Source: Marinobacter caseinilyticus (GTDB taxonomy: Bacteria > Pseudomonadota > Gammaproteobacteria > Pseudomonadales > Oleiphilaceae). Taken from it: DNA of 64,000 nt. The first letter of the stretch is position 1; every line of letters begins with the position of its first letter. The stretch covers positions 62,001-126,000 of the forward strand of contig NZ_WUQJ01000013.1 in the NCBI RefSeq assembly GCF_011074955.1. The letters are read 5' to 3'. The notes beneath the pieces are model-generated. The model was not told the origin of the DNA, ran no database searches, and worked only from the letters and a program-made list of their open reading frames with translations. A program made the translations under genes and the position numbers. Of this stretch, positions 28,580 through 37,438 are shown in pieces.

Positions 28580-28891
28580 TGGCTCATCTCGGATTGGCGT
28601 AACGACCGTGGTTTTGAGCGCTGTCATCGACTGCGGCAGGACGCAACCATAACCAACGCTTCGACTTCCGAGCAGGCCCGGGCCTGCCGGACTCCAACAT
28701 CAGGACCCTCCTGAGCTGAAGCGTCGACTGGGTAGCACCCATCGACCGAAAGACCCTGGCGGTCTCACGGCCCATGGCCGACTTAAGCGACAAAGCGTGA
28801 CAACGCCTTGCCCAGCCCGCTTATGATCGACGGCACCTGGCATGCACAATGCCAGACCTGTGATGCACAGCGCAGACCTACGGGGCAGAAC
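28580..28891. other. 312-base gap without a recognised gene
   Basis: No credible coding frame or RNA is seen. A 16-bp perfect palindrome, GCAGGCCCGGGCCTGC, lies at 28672-28687. The GC-rich frame on the minus strand at 28584-28793 has no family match and no ribosome binding site. Confidence 0.5.
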
Positions 28892-29536
28892 TTACGCCTG
28901 CGTCATTGCCAGCTTGGCGCCAAAGCCCATGAACATTGTGCCCGTCACGCCCTGCATCAGTCGTTTTAACCGGTGGTTTACAGACACACGGTGGGACCGC
29001 ACCACGGCAAGGGCAAGGCCACACTGCCAGATCATGGCCATGAGAAAATGAATCGCGGCCAAGCCCATGGATTGCGCAAAAGCAGGCCCCTCGGGGTCAA
29101 TAAACTGGGGTAGGAAAGCCATATAAAACAGGGCAGTTTTAGGGTTCAGCACATTGGACAACAAACCTTCGCGAAACGCGCGCCGAAACCTGACGGGGCC
29201 GGTGGAAACGGCTGGCGAGGCCGCAACACGGACGCCGTCATTCGGCTTGATTGCCTGGTAAAGACTGGCAAGACCCAACCAGATCAGGTAGCACGCGCCC
29301 GCCCACTTGAGCGCCGAAAACGCCCACGTCGTTTGCACCAGAATCAGCGAGATGCCGGCAGCGGAGAGTGCGGCGTGGATAAAGAGGCCGCTGCAAATGC
29401 CCACGCTGCTGATGACGCCATCACGCAGACCTCCTCGCGCGGTATTACGAACGACCAGCAATGTGTCGACACCCGGGGTCACGGTCAGAAGAAAAACCGC
29501 AACCAGATAGGCCCAGAATAATTCTGCAGATGGCAT
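28892..29536 (-). CDS. LysE/RhtB family amino-acid exporter
   Basis: A 214-residue inner-membrane protein with about six hydrophobic segments. It has the family motif VTPGVDTLLVVRNTARGG (about 19-36) and LNPKTALFYMAFLPQF (about 128-143). Members export lysine, threonine, homoserine lactone or related solutes; the substrate here is not known. GAGGTG precedes the ATG. Possibly co-transcribed with the gene upstream of it (39-base gap). Confidence 0.9.
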   Translation of the reverse strand: MPSAELFWAYLVAVFLLTVTPGVDTLLVVRNTARGGLRDGVISSVGICSGLFIHAALSAAGISLILVQTTWAFSALKWAGACYLIWLGLASLYQAIKPNDGVRVAASPAVSTGPVRFRRAFREGLLSNVLNPKTALFYMAFLPQFIDPEGPAFAQSMGLAAIHFLMAMIWQCGLALAVVRSHRVSVNHRLKRLMQGVTGTMFMGFGAKLAMTQA

Positions 29537-29575
29537 GCCTCACCTCACACAGCACCAGGAGTCTCTGTTGCCTGC

Positions 29576-30610
29576 TCACTCCCCGGCTTTCAGGATTTTT
29601 TTCACGGCGGCAGACTGGTAAAACGGTGCAAGTCTGCGGCGCAGCAAGGCCTCAAGATACCCCTCCTCCCGCAGCACGTCCATCAGCGGCAAAATGAAAG
29701 CATCCGCCTCTGTCATCACAACGGTTTGATCCACACCCACATCCTGCAGCAGGCAGGTCACCGGCTCATCTCCGTACTTATCGAATAAATGCTCAACAAC
29801 CGCACGACAACAGCCTTCAAAATACTCTGTCTGACGGAAGTTGAGCCAGAACTCATAACCCAGTACAACGAATTCCTGAAGCTGAACGTCTCCCAGACCC
29901 TCCCGAAGCTCCCCAATCGTGAGATTTTCCACGGACATCCAGGCTGCCATCACACTATCGTGCACCTCTTCGTCACTCAGGGCCTTTTGCAGGAAGGCCT
30001 CACTGCGACTGATCAATCCCGGCAAGCTCTCGGCCAGCCAGGCCTTAAATCTTCGCTCAAAGGATTCGTCTAACCCTGGCACTGCGCGGTTGGCCATGCG
30101 TTTGCCGAATTTCATCATGGAACCGACGCCCGGTACATTCTTGGTAATCAGGTTGTCTTCATACAGATAATTGACCAGACCATGGTAAACGACGTTGGAG
30201 ACCAGCTCCTGATACACCGGGTGCACCATAATCTCTTTGATCACCCGGTCGCGATGTTCCCTAAGTTCCAGTGCCTCTTCCAGAAAGGCGGTTGCCTGTT
30301 CACGGCTGAGCACCTGTTTCAACTGAGTCGTTGACTGGACCGGCGCGTTCAATACTTCTGTCGCCATCTCCCCCGCCATTTCGGGAATTCCGGCGTCCAA
30401 CTCCATGTTCATCACCACGCGCCTGATCACACTCATCACCTGATCAATCGAGCTGATTCGATTAAAGGTGACCACGTCACCGAGTCGAAAGAGTTCTGCC
30501 ACTTCGTGCTCAATAAATTTGCGCAGCTTCGCGCCCTTGAGCGAGGCAAGCTCATGCTTGATGTGCTGATCGAGCAATAAAGTGGCGGTGTCCATCTGGC
30601 CTTGGGTCAT
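29576..30610 (-). CDS. Conserved hypothetical alpha-helical protein
   Basis: A 344-residue soluble, mostly helical protein. AGGAA lies 6 bases before the ATG at 30610, which is preferred over an in-frame start at 30664. The most distinctive segment is KNVPGVGSMMKFGKRM (about 170-185), which could be membrane-associating, followed by AVPGLDESFERRFKAWL. No family with a known role is recognised. Its neighbours (LysE, DegV) do not point to a process. Confidence 0.65.
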   Translation of the reverse strand: MTQGQMDTATLLLDQHIKHELASLKGAKLRKFIEHEVAELFRLGDVVTFNRISSIDQVMSVIRRVVMNMELDAGIPEMAGEMATEVLNAPVQSTTQLKQVLSREQATAFLEEALELREHRDRVIKEIMVHPVYQELVSNVVYHGLVNYLYEDNLITKNVPGVGSMMKFGKRMANRAVPGLDESFERRFKAWLAESLPGLISRSEAFLQKALSDEEVHDSVMAAWMSVENLTIGELREGLGDVQLQEFVVLGYEFWLNFRQTEYFEGCCRAVVEHLFDKYGDEPVTCLLQDVGVDQTVVMTEADAFILPLMDVLREEGYLEALLRRRLAPFYQSAAVKKILKAGE

Positions 30611-30744
30611 GGCAGGTTCCTGGCTGTCTGTCGGAAGCATTGGGTCGAGCGTTGAGGCTAACACGACGGTGGCCTCAAGCTCTTATCCTAAAACGCCTGG
30701 CAAAAGATGCAATTCAGCCAAGTGGTCAGTAGAGGGCTCGGGGG

Positions 30745-31695
30745 CTATGGAAAGTCTGAGAATTCATGAGGCTCCGCAGCCAGTGCCAAACAGAGACTGC
30801 CGGGTCCAATGTAGATGCAACTGGTAATGCCCATTTGCGACAACAGCAGTTCTATGCCGTGCTTGTCACAGGTCGCCCTCAAATGATCCAGGCCTGGTAA
30901 TTGCCCAATCTCCGCCCACGACAAAGCACAGGAAAGACTGATATACGGCGTCAGCAAGCCTGCCTCGATGCGACCGATGGCATAGTTCATGACTTTTTCA
31001 ATCGAGGCCTCAGAACTGCGGGCTTTAGCGACCGGTTTGCCCTCTGCGCCCAGGCCAAAAATCACAGGCGTGATGCTCAGGGCTTTCCCCAAAAACGCCA
31101 CCATCGCCGACACACTGTTGTCTCCCCGGCGACGTGCACGCTCGCGGATGTAGTGCAGATCGCGGGGAATCACACAAGTGTAGATTTTGTTGGCGAATGT
31201 CTCGACTTCATGACGCAGCGCATTTTTGGACAAATTCTGATCAATCAGTCTCTGGGTGTGAGCCGCCAACAGTCCCTGTCCTGCAAATATCTGCTTGCTG
31301 TCAATCACCCGCATGGAGAAGGTGCCGCTCACCCCAGCCGCGTCCCTGGCCTCTCGATAGTGAGACATGACGCCGTTCATGGCTTCCGTGGCATTCTGGT
31401 AAATGAGACTGCGGGAGCGTGTGACCGTTTCACAAATGGCGACGTCATACTGAGTGACGATCTTGTCCATGAACAGATCGTGGATCTGTTTGGTGGTGAA
31501 GGCTTCCGTTTGAGCATGATGACCTTTTTGTAAAAGCCCACTGTCGTAAAAATCCTGGGTTTTTACCGGGTCATGGTCATCAATGTAAGTCTGATGATCA
31601 ATTTTGGCCGTTACCGGCAGCACAAAAATGCCGTGCTTACGGCTGAAGTCATGGGGAATATCACAAGCAGAATCAACAATTAAACCTACGCGCAT
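30745..31695 (-). CDS. DegV family fatty-acid-binding protein
   Basis: A 316-residue cytoplasmic protein. The opening MRVGLIVDSACDIP and the later VIDSKQIFAGQGLL (about 129-142) are the DegV fingerprints. Known relatives bind a fatty acid in the cleft and, in Gram-positives, supply fatty-acid kinase; the role in proteobacteria is unclear. GGAGG stands before the ATG. Single gene. Confidence 0.9.
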   Translation of the reverse strand: MRVGLIVDSACDIPHDFSRKHGIFVLPVTAKIDHQTYIDDHDPVKTQDFYDSGLLQKGHHAQTEAFTTKQIHDLFMDKIVTQYDVAICETVTRSRSLIYQNATEAMNGVMSHYREARDAAGVSGTFSMRVIDSKQIFAGQGLLAAHTQRLIDQNLSKNALRHEVETFANKIYTCVIPRDLHYIRERARRRGDNSVSAMVAFLGKALSITPVIFGLGAEGKPVAKARSSEASIEKVMNYAIGRIEAGLLTPYISLSCALSWAEIGQLPGLDHLRATCDKHGIELLLSQMGITSCIYIGPGSLCLALAAEPHEFSDFP

Positions 31696-31850
31696 AGCAG
31701 GCCTCCATGCTTGAGCCCGCTCATTATGGCCGGGTCCTTGTTATCATTATGATGGTGAACGCGAGGATGTTTATCACACAGCGAGCAGGGATTCAGAGAC
31801 CTAAGTCTCTAATCCCTCATTGATACCGTAGATCCCTGTAAACCGCGGTA

Positions 31851-32684
31851 TTATGACGCCTGGTAGTCGGTATCAAGCTCATTCAGACTGGCCTCAAGCA
31901 ACTGGCGATTGTCTTGCTGCCATGGGTGAAAGCCTGTCCTGAAATACGCCAGAAATTCCGGCAGGCAGGCGCGCAGGACGCCTGGCTTACCCCAGAGAAA
32001 ATTGATACCTCCAATCCAGGTTTTCAGGCTCCAGAGTTTGCCTTCGGTCTTCAACAGACTGCAAGTATTGAGGAAGGTAAATTTGAAGAAATTGTAGGTC
32101 ACGAACAGGAAAACAAAGCGACGTAACCGCTCGTTGCCGACGCAGTGTTGATACACATCGAAAGCCACCGACTTGTGCTCAGTTTCCTCAATGGCATGCC
32201 AGCGCCACAGTTTCCTCATGGTCGGTGTCGCGCCCTGCATCCACTCCGGATTTTTAAGAATCGCATTCGCCAGCACCGCGGTGTAATGCTCAGCACCGCA
32301 AGTGCCTGCCAGTTGCCGACTGGGCGGCAAGTTACCCACCCAGGCCATGTGACGGCTAAACCGCTCGTCCAATGCATCGATGTCATAACCACGGGCTTTG
32401 AGTGCTTCGTTGTAATGCTTGTGCTCGCGACTGTGGAGTGCCTCCTGACCAATAAAGCCGCGTATTTCCTGTGCCAGCTTGGGGTCCTTAATCTTGTCCC
32501 GGTACAAACGGACCGCGTTAATAAACTGCTGCTCTCCATCCGGAAATTGCAATGACAGGGCATTAAAAAACGCTGTACGGAAAGCGTCATTGCCATGCCA
32601 GAGGGTTTTAAGTTCCTCAGACACATCAAAGCTGACATGCCGTGGCGATACGGACACGCCTTCAGGTGTTGAGCTGATCGCCAT
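31851..32684 (-). CDS. Predicted metal-dependent hydrolase (PF10118)
   Basis: A 277-residue protein of the YMO/PF10118 family. The ligands are visible as FIGQEALHSREHKHYNE (about 79-95) and WHAIEETEHKSVAFDVY (about 163-179), giving a di-metal helical-bundle site like that of ferritin-type oxidases. AGGAGG lies 5 bases before the ATG at 32684. A hydrophobic helical stretch with FVFLFVTYNFFKFTFL could touch the membrane. Substrate unknown. Confidence 0.85.
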   Translation of the reverse strand: MAISSTPEGVSVSPRHVSFDVSEELKTLWHGNDAFRTAFFNALSLQFPDGEQQFINAVRLYRDKIKDPKLAQEIRGFIGQEALHSREHKHYNEALKARGYDIDALDERFSRHMAWVGNLPPSRQLAGTCGAEHYTAVLANAILKNPEWMQGATPTMRKLWRWHAIEETEHKSVAFDVYQHCVGNERLRRFVFLFVTYNFFKFTFLNTCSLLKTEGKLWSLKTWIGGINFLWGKPGVLRACLPEFLAYFRTGFHPWQQDNRQLLEASLNELDTDYQAS

Positions 32685-32935
32685 TACGGCCTCCTGTTTT
32701 CTTATCATTGTGTAGATCAGTGTTACGGGTCAAATTAAAGCAGTCGCTTCATTTTATACCCCAATCCTGGCAGGCCGGCCACTATTCACACCGTTTTTTG
32801 TTATCCACCGGCTCGCATTTCGGGCCAAAATGACACTACTGGCCACATTCGTTGGCGTGTTTGGTGATTGCTCCGAAGCGGACTAGTATTTCAGAATGAC
32901 CAAACGAATTCGCACCTTCAACCTGGGAAACAACT

Positions 32936-33655
32936 GTGATTCACAAACTGACGCTGATTCCGCTGTCGCCGGTGTTACTGTTTCAAGGCCGTCACGTTCG
33001 TTCATCCACTGTGAAACTGCCGGAACCTGAGGGCGCACGCAGTGGCACGGTCGGTGAAGGTCCGTTGCTGAATATGTTGCTGCTCGGGGATTCGGCCGTC
33101 GCCGGAGTGGGTGTCGAGGCCCAGGAGGACGCTCTTTCAGGTCAACTGGCACAGCGACTGGCTCGGCGACTGACGGTGAACTGGACTTTGCAGGCCCATA
33201 CGGGGCTGAAAGTATCTGACTTTTTGCCCCCCGCTGAGCGGCTGCCACGCATCCAGGTAGACGTCATCGTGGTGTCTCTGGGGGTTAACGATGTGACCTC
33301 CACGGTTTCCGCCAGTCGATGGATACGGCAAGTCCGTCAGTTGGTACTTGCACTGCAAAAGCAATACCGACCCAAACAGATTCTGTTTACCGCCGTGCCT
33401 CCCATGCACCGATTCCCATCGTTACCGCAACCACTTCGCTGGTATCTGGGACAGCGGGCGAGGCACTTCAATCATCTGCTGGAAGCACTCCTGGACGAAC
33501 ACGAAAAGACGGAGCTCGTCACGATCGACTTTGCCGATGATCCCGCCATGATGGCCGATGACGGATTTCACCCAGGCCGCGCTGGGTACATCGCCTGGGC
33601 GGACACTCTGGCGCCGCTTATTTTACCGGCGGATCATTCGCCTTCGGCTACCTGA
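32936..33655 (+). CDS. SGNH/GDSL-family hydrolase
   Basis: A 239-residue esterase or lipase-like protein. Block I is LLLGDSAVAGVG (Ser53), block III LGVNDV (about 112-117) and block V DDGFHPGRAGY (catalytic Asp and His, about 217-227). The start is a GTG at 32936 with GGGAA upstream. The first 20 residues are hydrophobic and may act as a signal anchor. The last 22 bases overlap the convergent MocR gene. Confidence 0.85.
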   Translation: MIHKLTLIPLSPVLLFQGRHVRSSTVKLPEPEGARSGTVGEGPLLNMLLLGDSAVAGVGVEAQEDALSGQLAQRLARRLTVNWTLQAHTGLKVSDFLPPAERLPRIQVDVIVVSLGVNDVTSTVSASRWIRQVRQLVLALQKQYRPKQILFTAVPPMHRFPSLPQPLRWYLGQRARHFNHLLEALLDEHEKTELVTIDFADDPAMMADDGFHPGRAGYIAWADTLAPLILPADHSPSAT

Positions 33656-35046
33656 GCCGCCAGTACGCCAACCCGTTTCACCGCCTGCTCGATGCGGTCG
33701 CTCCAGGGGTTGGCACAGTTGATACGCAAGTAATCTTCGTATTTGTTGGTGGTTGAGAACATCTTACCTGGCGACACATGAATGCCCTCCTTGTGCGCCA
33801 GTCTGAACACTTCCGTGCCGGAGGCCTGGTTCGGCAATTGCACCCAGAGCACAAACCCACCCACGGGCTTGCTAATGGCTGTCCCCGCCGGGAAATCACG
33901 GCTTAACGCGGCCCGCATGCGTCCCGTGGCATCCCGATACCGCTGCCGTGCGGCACGCAGATAACGGTCGTAACCACCGTGTTCAAGAAAATGCCCCACC
34001 GCCAGCTGTGGAATCGACCCTGTGGCCAGATTCGAAAATACTTTCTGCTGGCTCGCCTCCACCATATAACGCCCGGGCACCATCCAGCCCGCTCTCAAAC
34101 CCGGCGAAATCGTTTTCGAGAACGAGCTGCAATAAATCACGTTGCCCGTCTTATCAAATGCTTTAGCGGGACGAGGCCGGTCACCCTCATGGGGCAAGTC
34201 ACCGTATATGTCGTCTTCAATGAGTGGCACGCCGGCTTTTTCCAGCATCTCGACCAACTGTTTTTTGCGCTGATCCGCCAGACGCACGCCCATCGGGTTG
34301 CTGTGATTGGCCACCACAATACAGGCCTTAATAGGCCATTGGTCCAGCGCCAGCTGCAAGCCCTCCAGGCTGACCCCATCCACCGGATGCGTTGGAATTT
34401 CGATCACCCGCAATCCGACGATATCGAGTGCTTGCAAAATGCCTGGGAACGACGGCGATTCGATGGCAACGATATCGCCCGGCTGAGTCACCGCGCGAAG
34501 GCCAATAATCATTGCCTCCTGTGCGCCGTTGGTCGCGAGGATGTCGTCCGGCGCAGTCGGCACTCCGATGGCGGTCATGCGCTGCGCCAGCTGGCGTCGA
34601 TAGATCAACTTGCCCGGAAATGCGTAATCGAGGGTCTCATAGCCTTGGCGTGCGGCCCAGATGGTGGCCTGCTGAATCTGGCGCAGCGGCAGGAAGTCCG
34701 GATGTGGCACTGCAACCCCCAGTGGCACCATGTTCTTACGGGTATCTGAGCAAAGATCCTGCGCCAGCTCCCGGGCCGTGACCGGCACCGGTTGCACGCG
34801 CGGCTTGGGCATCGCCGGCATCGGGGTATCACGCGACGGCAGCTGCACGAAATACCCACTGCGCTCACGCGCGACCAGGTAGCCGCGGCTCTCCAGTGTC
34901 TGGTGCGCTTGCAGGACCGTTGAAATACTCACACCAAACTGACGACTGAGCACCCGAACACCGGGCAGGCGTTCACCTTCACGGTAAACGCCCTCGTGAA
35001 TCAAAGTCTGAAGCTGATCGGCAACACGGTTGTATAAGATTCCCAT
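33634..35046 (-). CDS. MocR/PdxR-type GntR regulator with aminotransferase domain
   Basis: A 470-residue transcription factor. Residues 1-75 are a GntR winged helix (ERLPGVRVLSRQFGVSISTV). The rest is a class I aminotransferase fold that binds PLP: the lysine lies in SSFSKTISPGLR (about 310), preceded by DDIYGDL. Such regulators control vitamin B6 or amino-acid metabolism genes in response to PLP or a PLP adduct. The divergent pair, a small hypothetical gene and phzF, is a likely target; repeats in the shared gap support this. Confidence 0.92.
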   Translation of the reverse strand: MGILYNRVADQLQTLIHEGVYREGERLPGVRVLSRQFGVSISTVLQAHQTLESRGYLVARERSGYFVQLPSRDTPMPAMPKPRVQPVPVTARELAQDLCSDTRKNMVPLGVAVPHPDFLPLRQIQQATIWAARQGYETLDYAFPGKLIYRRQLAQRMTAIGVPTAPDDILATNGAQEAMIIGLRAVTQPGDIVAIESPSFPGILQALDIVGLRVIEIPTHPVDGVSLEGLQLALDQWPIKACIVVANHSNPMGVRLADQRKKQLVEMLEKAGVPLIEDDIYGDLPHEGDRPRPAKAFDKTGNVIYCSSFSKTISPGLRAGWMVPGRYMVEASQQKVFSNLATGSIPQLAVGHFLEHGGYDRYLRAARQRYRDATGRMRAALSRDFPAGTAISKPVGGFVLWVQLPNQASGTEVFRLAHKEGIHVSPGKMFSTTNKYEDYLRINCANPWSDRIEQAVKRVGVLAAQVAEGE

Positions 35047-35075
35047 GGTTCTATCCTGCCAGACAGTTGGCTTGA

Positions 35076-35169
35076 CGTAACAGTACAGATCAGTCGAAGA
35101 ATGACCGTCACAGATAAAGATTACGCTTCTCTGTACCGGTGCAAAAGTAGTTTATCTGGATCTGTTACG
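35076..35169. promoter_or_regulatory. Candidate MocR operator repeats
   Basis: CGTAACAG (35076-35083) is mirrored by CTGTTACG (35162-35169). Between them are ACAGTACAG (35080-35088) and CTGTACC (35131-35137), the same half-site in both directions. Repeated CTGTAC-like half-sites are typical of MocR operators. The region separates the MocR gene from its divergent neighbours. Confidence 0.4.
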
Positions 35170-35223
35170 GTCTTTGCCAATCGCCCACAATGGCATGGCC
35201 ATCCACGGAATCGGAGACACGCC

Positions 35224-35574
35224 ATGAACGCTGTATGCCAATACGACCGGAATACTCCGGAACCCCCGCCACGCGCCCAACGCAAGGATATTCTGGCGTT
35301 AGAGCAGGGGTCGGTCAGCGGCCCTCACACCCCTCAGCGAGTGGCCCGGCAGTTGCGGGCCATGGGGTTCACCGTGACATTACTGGGCCCAGAGCATTGG
35401 CAACTATCAAGGTCCCATCAACTACTGCGAGTTGATCTTTACAGTACGGCCGAACTGGCCGCATTTGCTCAGGGCCGAGCGGCCAGTTATGCCTGTGACT
35501 CAATAGGGGCGCCAAAAACCACAATCAGCGAAGAGGAGACTCAATATGACACATTACCCATTGTTCCAGGTTGA
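35224..35574 (+). CDS. Small hypothetical protein upstream of phzF
   Basis: A 116-residue protein. GGAG lies 8 bases before the ATG at 35224; an earlier in-frame ATG at 35101 lies in the likely promoter region. The middle RVARQLRAMGFTVTLLGPEH (about 50-69) looks like an alpha/beta segment. The last 29 bases overlap the phzF start, so the two are probably translationally coupled and controlled by the MocR regulator. No family recognised. Confidence 0.55.
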   Translation: MNAVCQYDRNTPEPPPRAQRKDILALEQGSVSGPHTPQRVARQLRAMGFTVTLLGPEHWQLSRSHQLLRVDLYSTAELAAFAQGRAASYACDSIGAPKTTISEEETQYDTLPIVPG

Positions 35575-36352
35575 TGCCTTTACCAACCGGGTGTTTAGCG
35601 GCAATCCGGCCGCCGTCGTGGCTCTAGACACATGGCTGGATGACTCATTGATGCAGAGTATTGCATTGGAAAACAATTTATCCGAAACGGCTTTTTTTGT
35701 ACCGATGCCCCCCGCTTCGGGGGTTGATTTTCATATCCGCTGGTTCACCCCGGAAGCGGAAGTTCCCCTGTGTGGCCATGCCACCCTGGCCTCAGCCTGG
35801 GTTATTTTCAACAGGCTGGGCTGGCCCAACAACGCCATTCGACTGCAGTCCCGAAGTGGCCCTCTCGGCGTCACTCGGCTCGACGATGGCTGGCTGGAAC
35901 TGGACTTCCCCAGCCTGCCTTTTCATCCGGTTGCCACCCCCGACATTGTTTGCCAAGGCCTGCCTGAGGCTCCCGCCACGGCATTTGTAGTCCCTGACGA
36001 CGTCAATTATCTGGTTGTATTGGCCAATGAAGCCGCCGTTCGTGCCGCCACGCCCGACATGGCCATTCTCAAATCGCTCGGCAACCACGGCCTGATCATC
36101 ACCGCTGCCGGCGATCACTGTGACTTCGTCAGCCGCTACTTTGCCCCTGGCATTGGCATCCATGAAGACCCGGTTACCGGCTCCATCCATAGCGTGTTGA
36201 CCCCTTACTGGGCGCAGCAACTGGGTAAGACAGAATTATTGGCCCACCAGCTGTCCACCCGCGGTGGCGTGCTGAAATGCACGCTGCGAGACGATCGGGT
36301 AGGTATTGCAGGTCAGGCGGCTTTCTTTATGAGTGGAGAATTCCAGCTTTAA
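35546..36352 (+). CDS. PhzF family isomerase/epimerase
   Basis: A 268-residue enzyme with two symmetric halves. The N-terminal motif QVDAFTNRVFSGNPAAVV (about 8-25) with the following LSETAFF carries the catalytic Glu; PLCGHATLASAWV and ITAAGDHCDFVSRYF...EDPVTGSIH are the other fingerprints. Relatives isomerise dihydro-anthranilate derivatives or other small acids; the substrate here is unknown. GAGGAG precedes the ATG. It overlaps the convergent AraC gene by 4 bases. Confidence 0.9.
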   Translation: MTHYPLFQVDAFTNRVFSGNPAAVVALDTWLDDSLMQSIALENNLSETAFFVPMPPASGVDFHIRWFTPEAEVPLCGHATLASAWVIFNRLGWPNNAIRLQSRSGPLGVTRLDDGWLELDFPSLPFHPVATPDIVCQGLPEAPATAFVVPDDVNYLVVLANEAAVRAATPDMAILKSLGNHGLIITAAGDHCDFVSRYFAPGIGIHEDPVTGSIHSVLTPYWAQQLGKTELLAHQLSTRGGVLKCTLRDDRVGIAGQAAFFMSGEFQL

Positions 36353-37224
36353 TCGAGAACGCTGGGCTGGCGATCATTGATCGGGCTGACGCCGAAAAAA
36401 CGTTTGTAGTCCCGGCTGAACTGGTGGACGCTCTGATAGCCTACCGCGGCGGCGGTCTGATTCACGTTCAAATCGTCATGACTGAGTAACAGCCGCGACT
36501 TGATCAGCCGCAGGCGCTTCACGTACTGCAGTGGAGACGACCCTGCCACCTGTTTGAAATGCTGATGAAAGGTGGACACGCTCATATTGGCCTGCCGGGC
36601 CAGGTGTTCGACCGTCATGTCGTCGGTAAACCCGGCGTGCATTTGGGTCAGTACCTGAACAATGCGGGCGTAGTGGCCCTGATTCAGGGTCAACGCCCGC
36701 AAGGCCGGCCCCTGGCTGCCCTTGAGGGCCTCGAAGATGACTTCCCGAATCCGTGCGGTGCCCATCACCTGCGCGTCCAACGGGTCGTGCAGGGCTCTCA
36801 GCAAACGGACTACCGCTTCTTGCATGCCCTGCGTCATCGCGACAGAAGCCATTGGCTCCGGTATTTCCCGCGCCAGCAACTGGGCATCAAACCCGGTTTC
36901 CTTCACCAGTTCCCCCAGCACGGCCGGTTCGATACGAATGGAGATGCCCAGCAGCGGCTGTTCACTGGAGGCAAACGTTTCGCACTCAAACGGTAGCGGT
37001 AACGTCTGAACCAGATAATGACCGGGGTTGTAATGAATCTCGCGGTCACCCAAATGGCCGATTTTCTGGCCCTGGGCAATCACCGTCAGGCTCGGTTCGT
37101 AAACAAGCGGTGTTCGAGCCACAGGCCGGTGACTGGCAACAACAGACACCGGCGCCAGCGACGTATCGGAGAATCCGTCACGTCCAGCCAGGGGCCGAAT
37201 AAGCTCTGTCAAAGTCGATGACAT
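36349..37224 (-). CDS. AraC family regulator (AraC_N type)
   Basis: A 291-residue regulator. The N-terminal domain with PSLTVIAQGQKIGHLGDREIHY-like order is of the PF06719 (AraC_N) cupin type; the C-terminal helix-turn-helix pair ends VNQTAAAVGYQSVHQFSRDY. The ATG at 37224 has GGGAG at the right distance. It is divergent from an alcohol dehydrogenase gene 214 bases away; in many proteobacteria this regulator type sits next to the oxidoreductase it controls. Confidence 0.9.
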   Translation of the reverse strand: MSSTLTELIRPLAGRDGFSDTSLAPVSVVASHRPVARTPLVYEPSLTVIAQGQKIGHLGDREIHYNPGHYLVQTLPLPFECETFASSEQPLLGISIRIEPAVLGELVKETGFDAQLLAREIPEPMASVAMTQGMQEAVVRLLRALHDPLDAQVMGTARIREVIFEALKGSQGPALRALTLNQGHYARIVQVLTQMHAGFTDDMTVEHLARQANMSVSTFHQHFKQVAGSSPLQYVKRLRLIKSRLLLSHDDLNVNQTAAAVGYQSVHQFSRDYKRFFGVSPINDRQPSVLD

Positions 37225-37438
37225 CAAAATACTCCCGCTTGCACCTTATAATACTGGACTGAGATCGAACCGGAATAATGCCCGGCATCGTCCTGGAATT
37301 CCTCGATCTTACGGAAAACTCGGACAAATAGGCAAAAATCCGAAAGGATTGTGAATAGCCAAGGCACCGGTGACCGCCCACACTATCGTGGTTGTTTAAA
37401 CGTGAGGGAATTCTCCCTGTTCAGAGGAGCCAATAACC

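Noticed and set aside
28584..28793. 69-codon minus-strand frame after fdxA
   Set aside because: No ribosome binding site or recognisable protein feature; GC-rich sequence gives such frames by chance.
31738..31755. TTATCATTATGAT-like sequence upstream of degV as a Fur box
   Set aside because: Only about half of the 7-1-7 pattern matches; it looks like chance AT-rich sequence.
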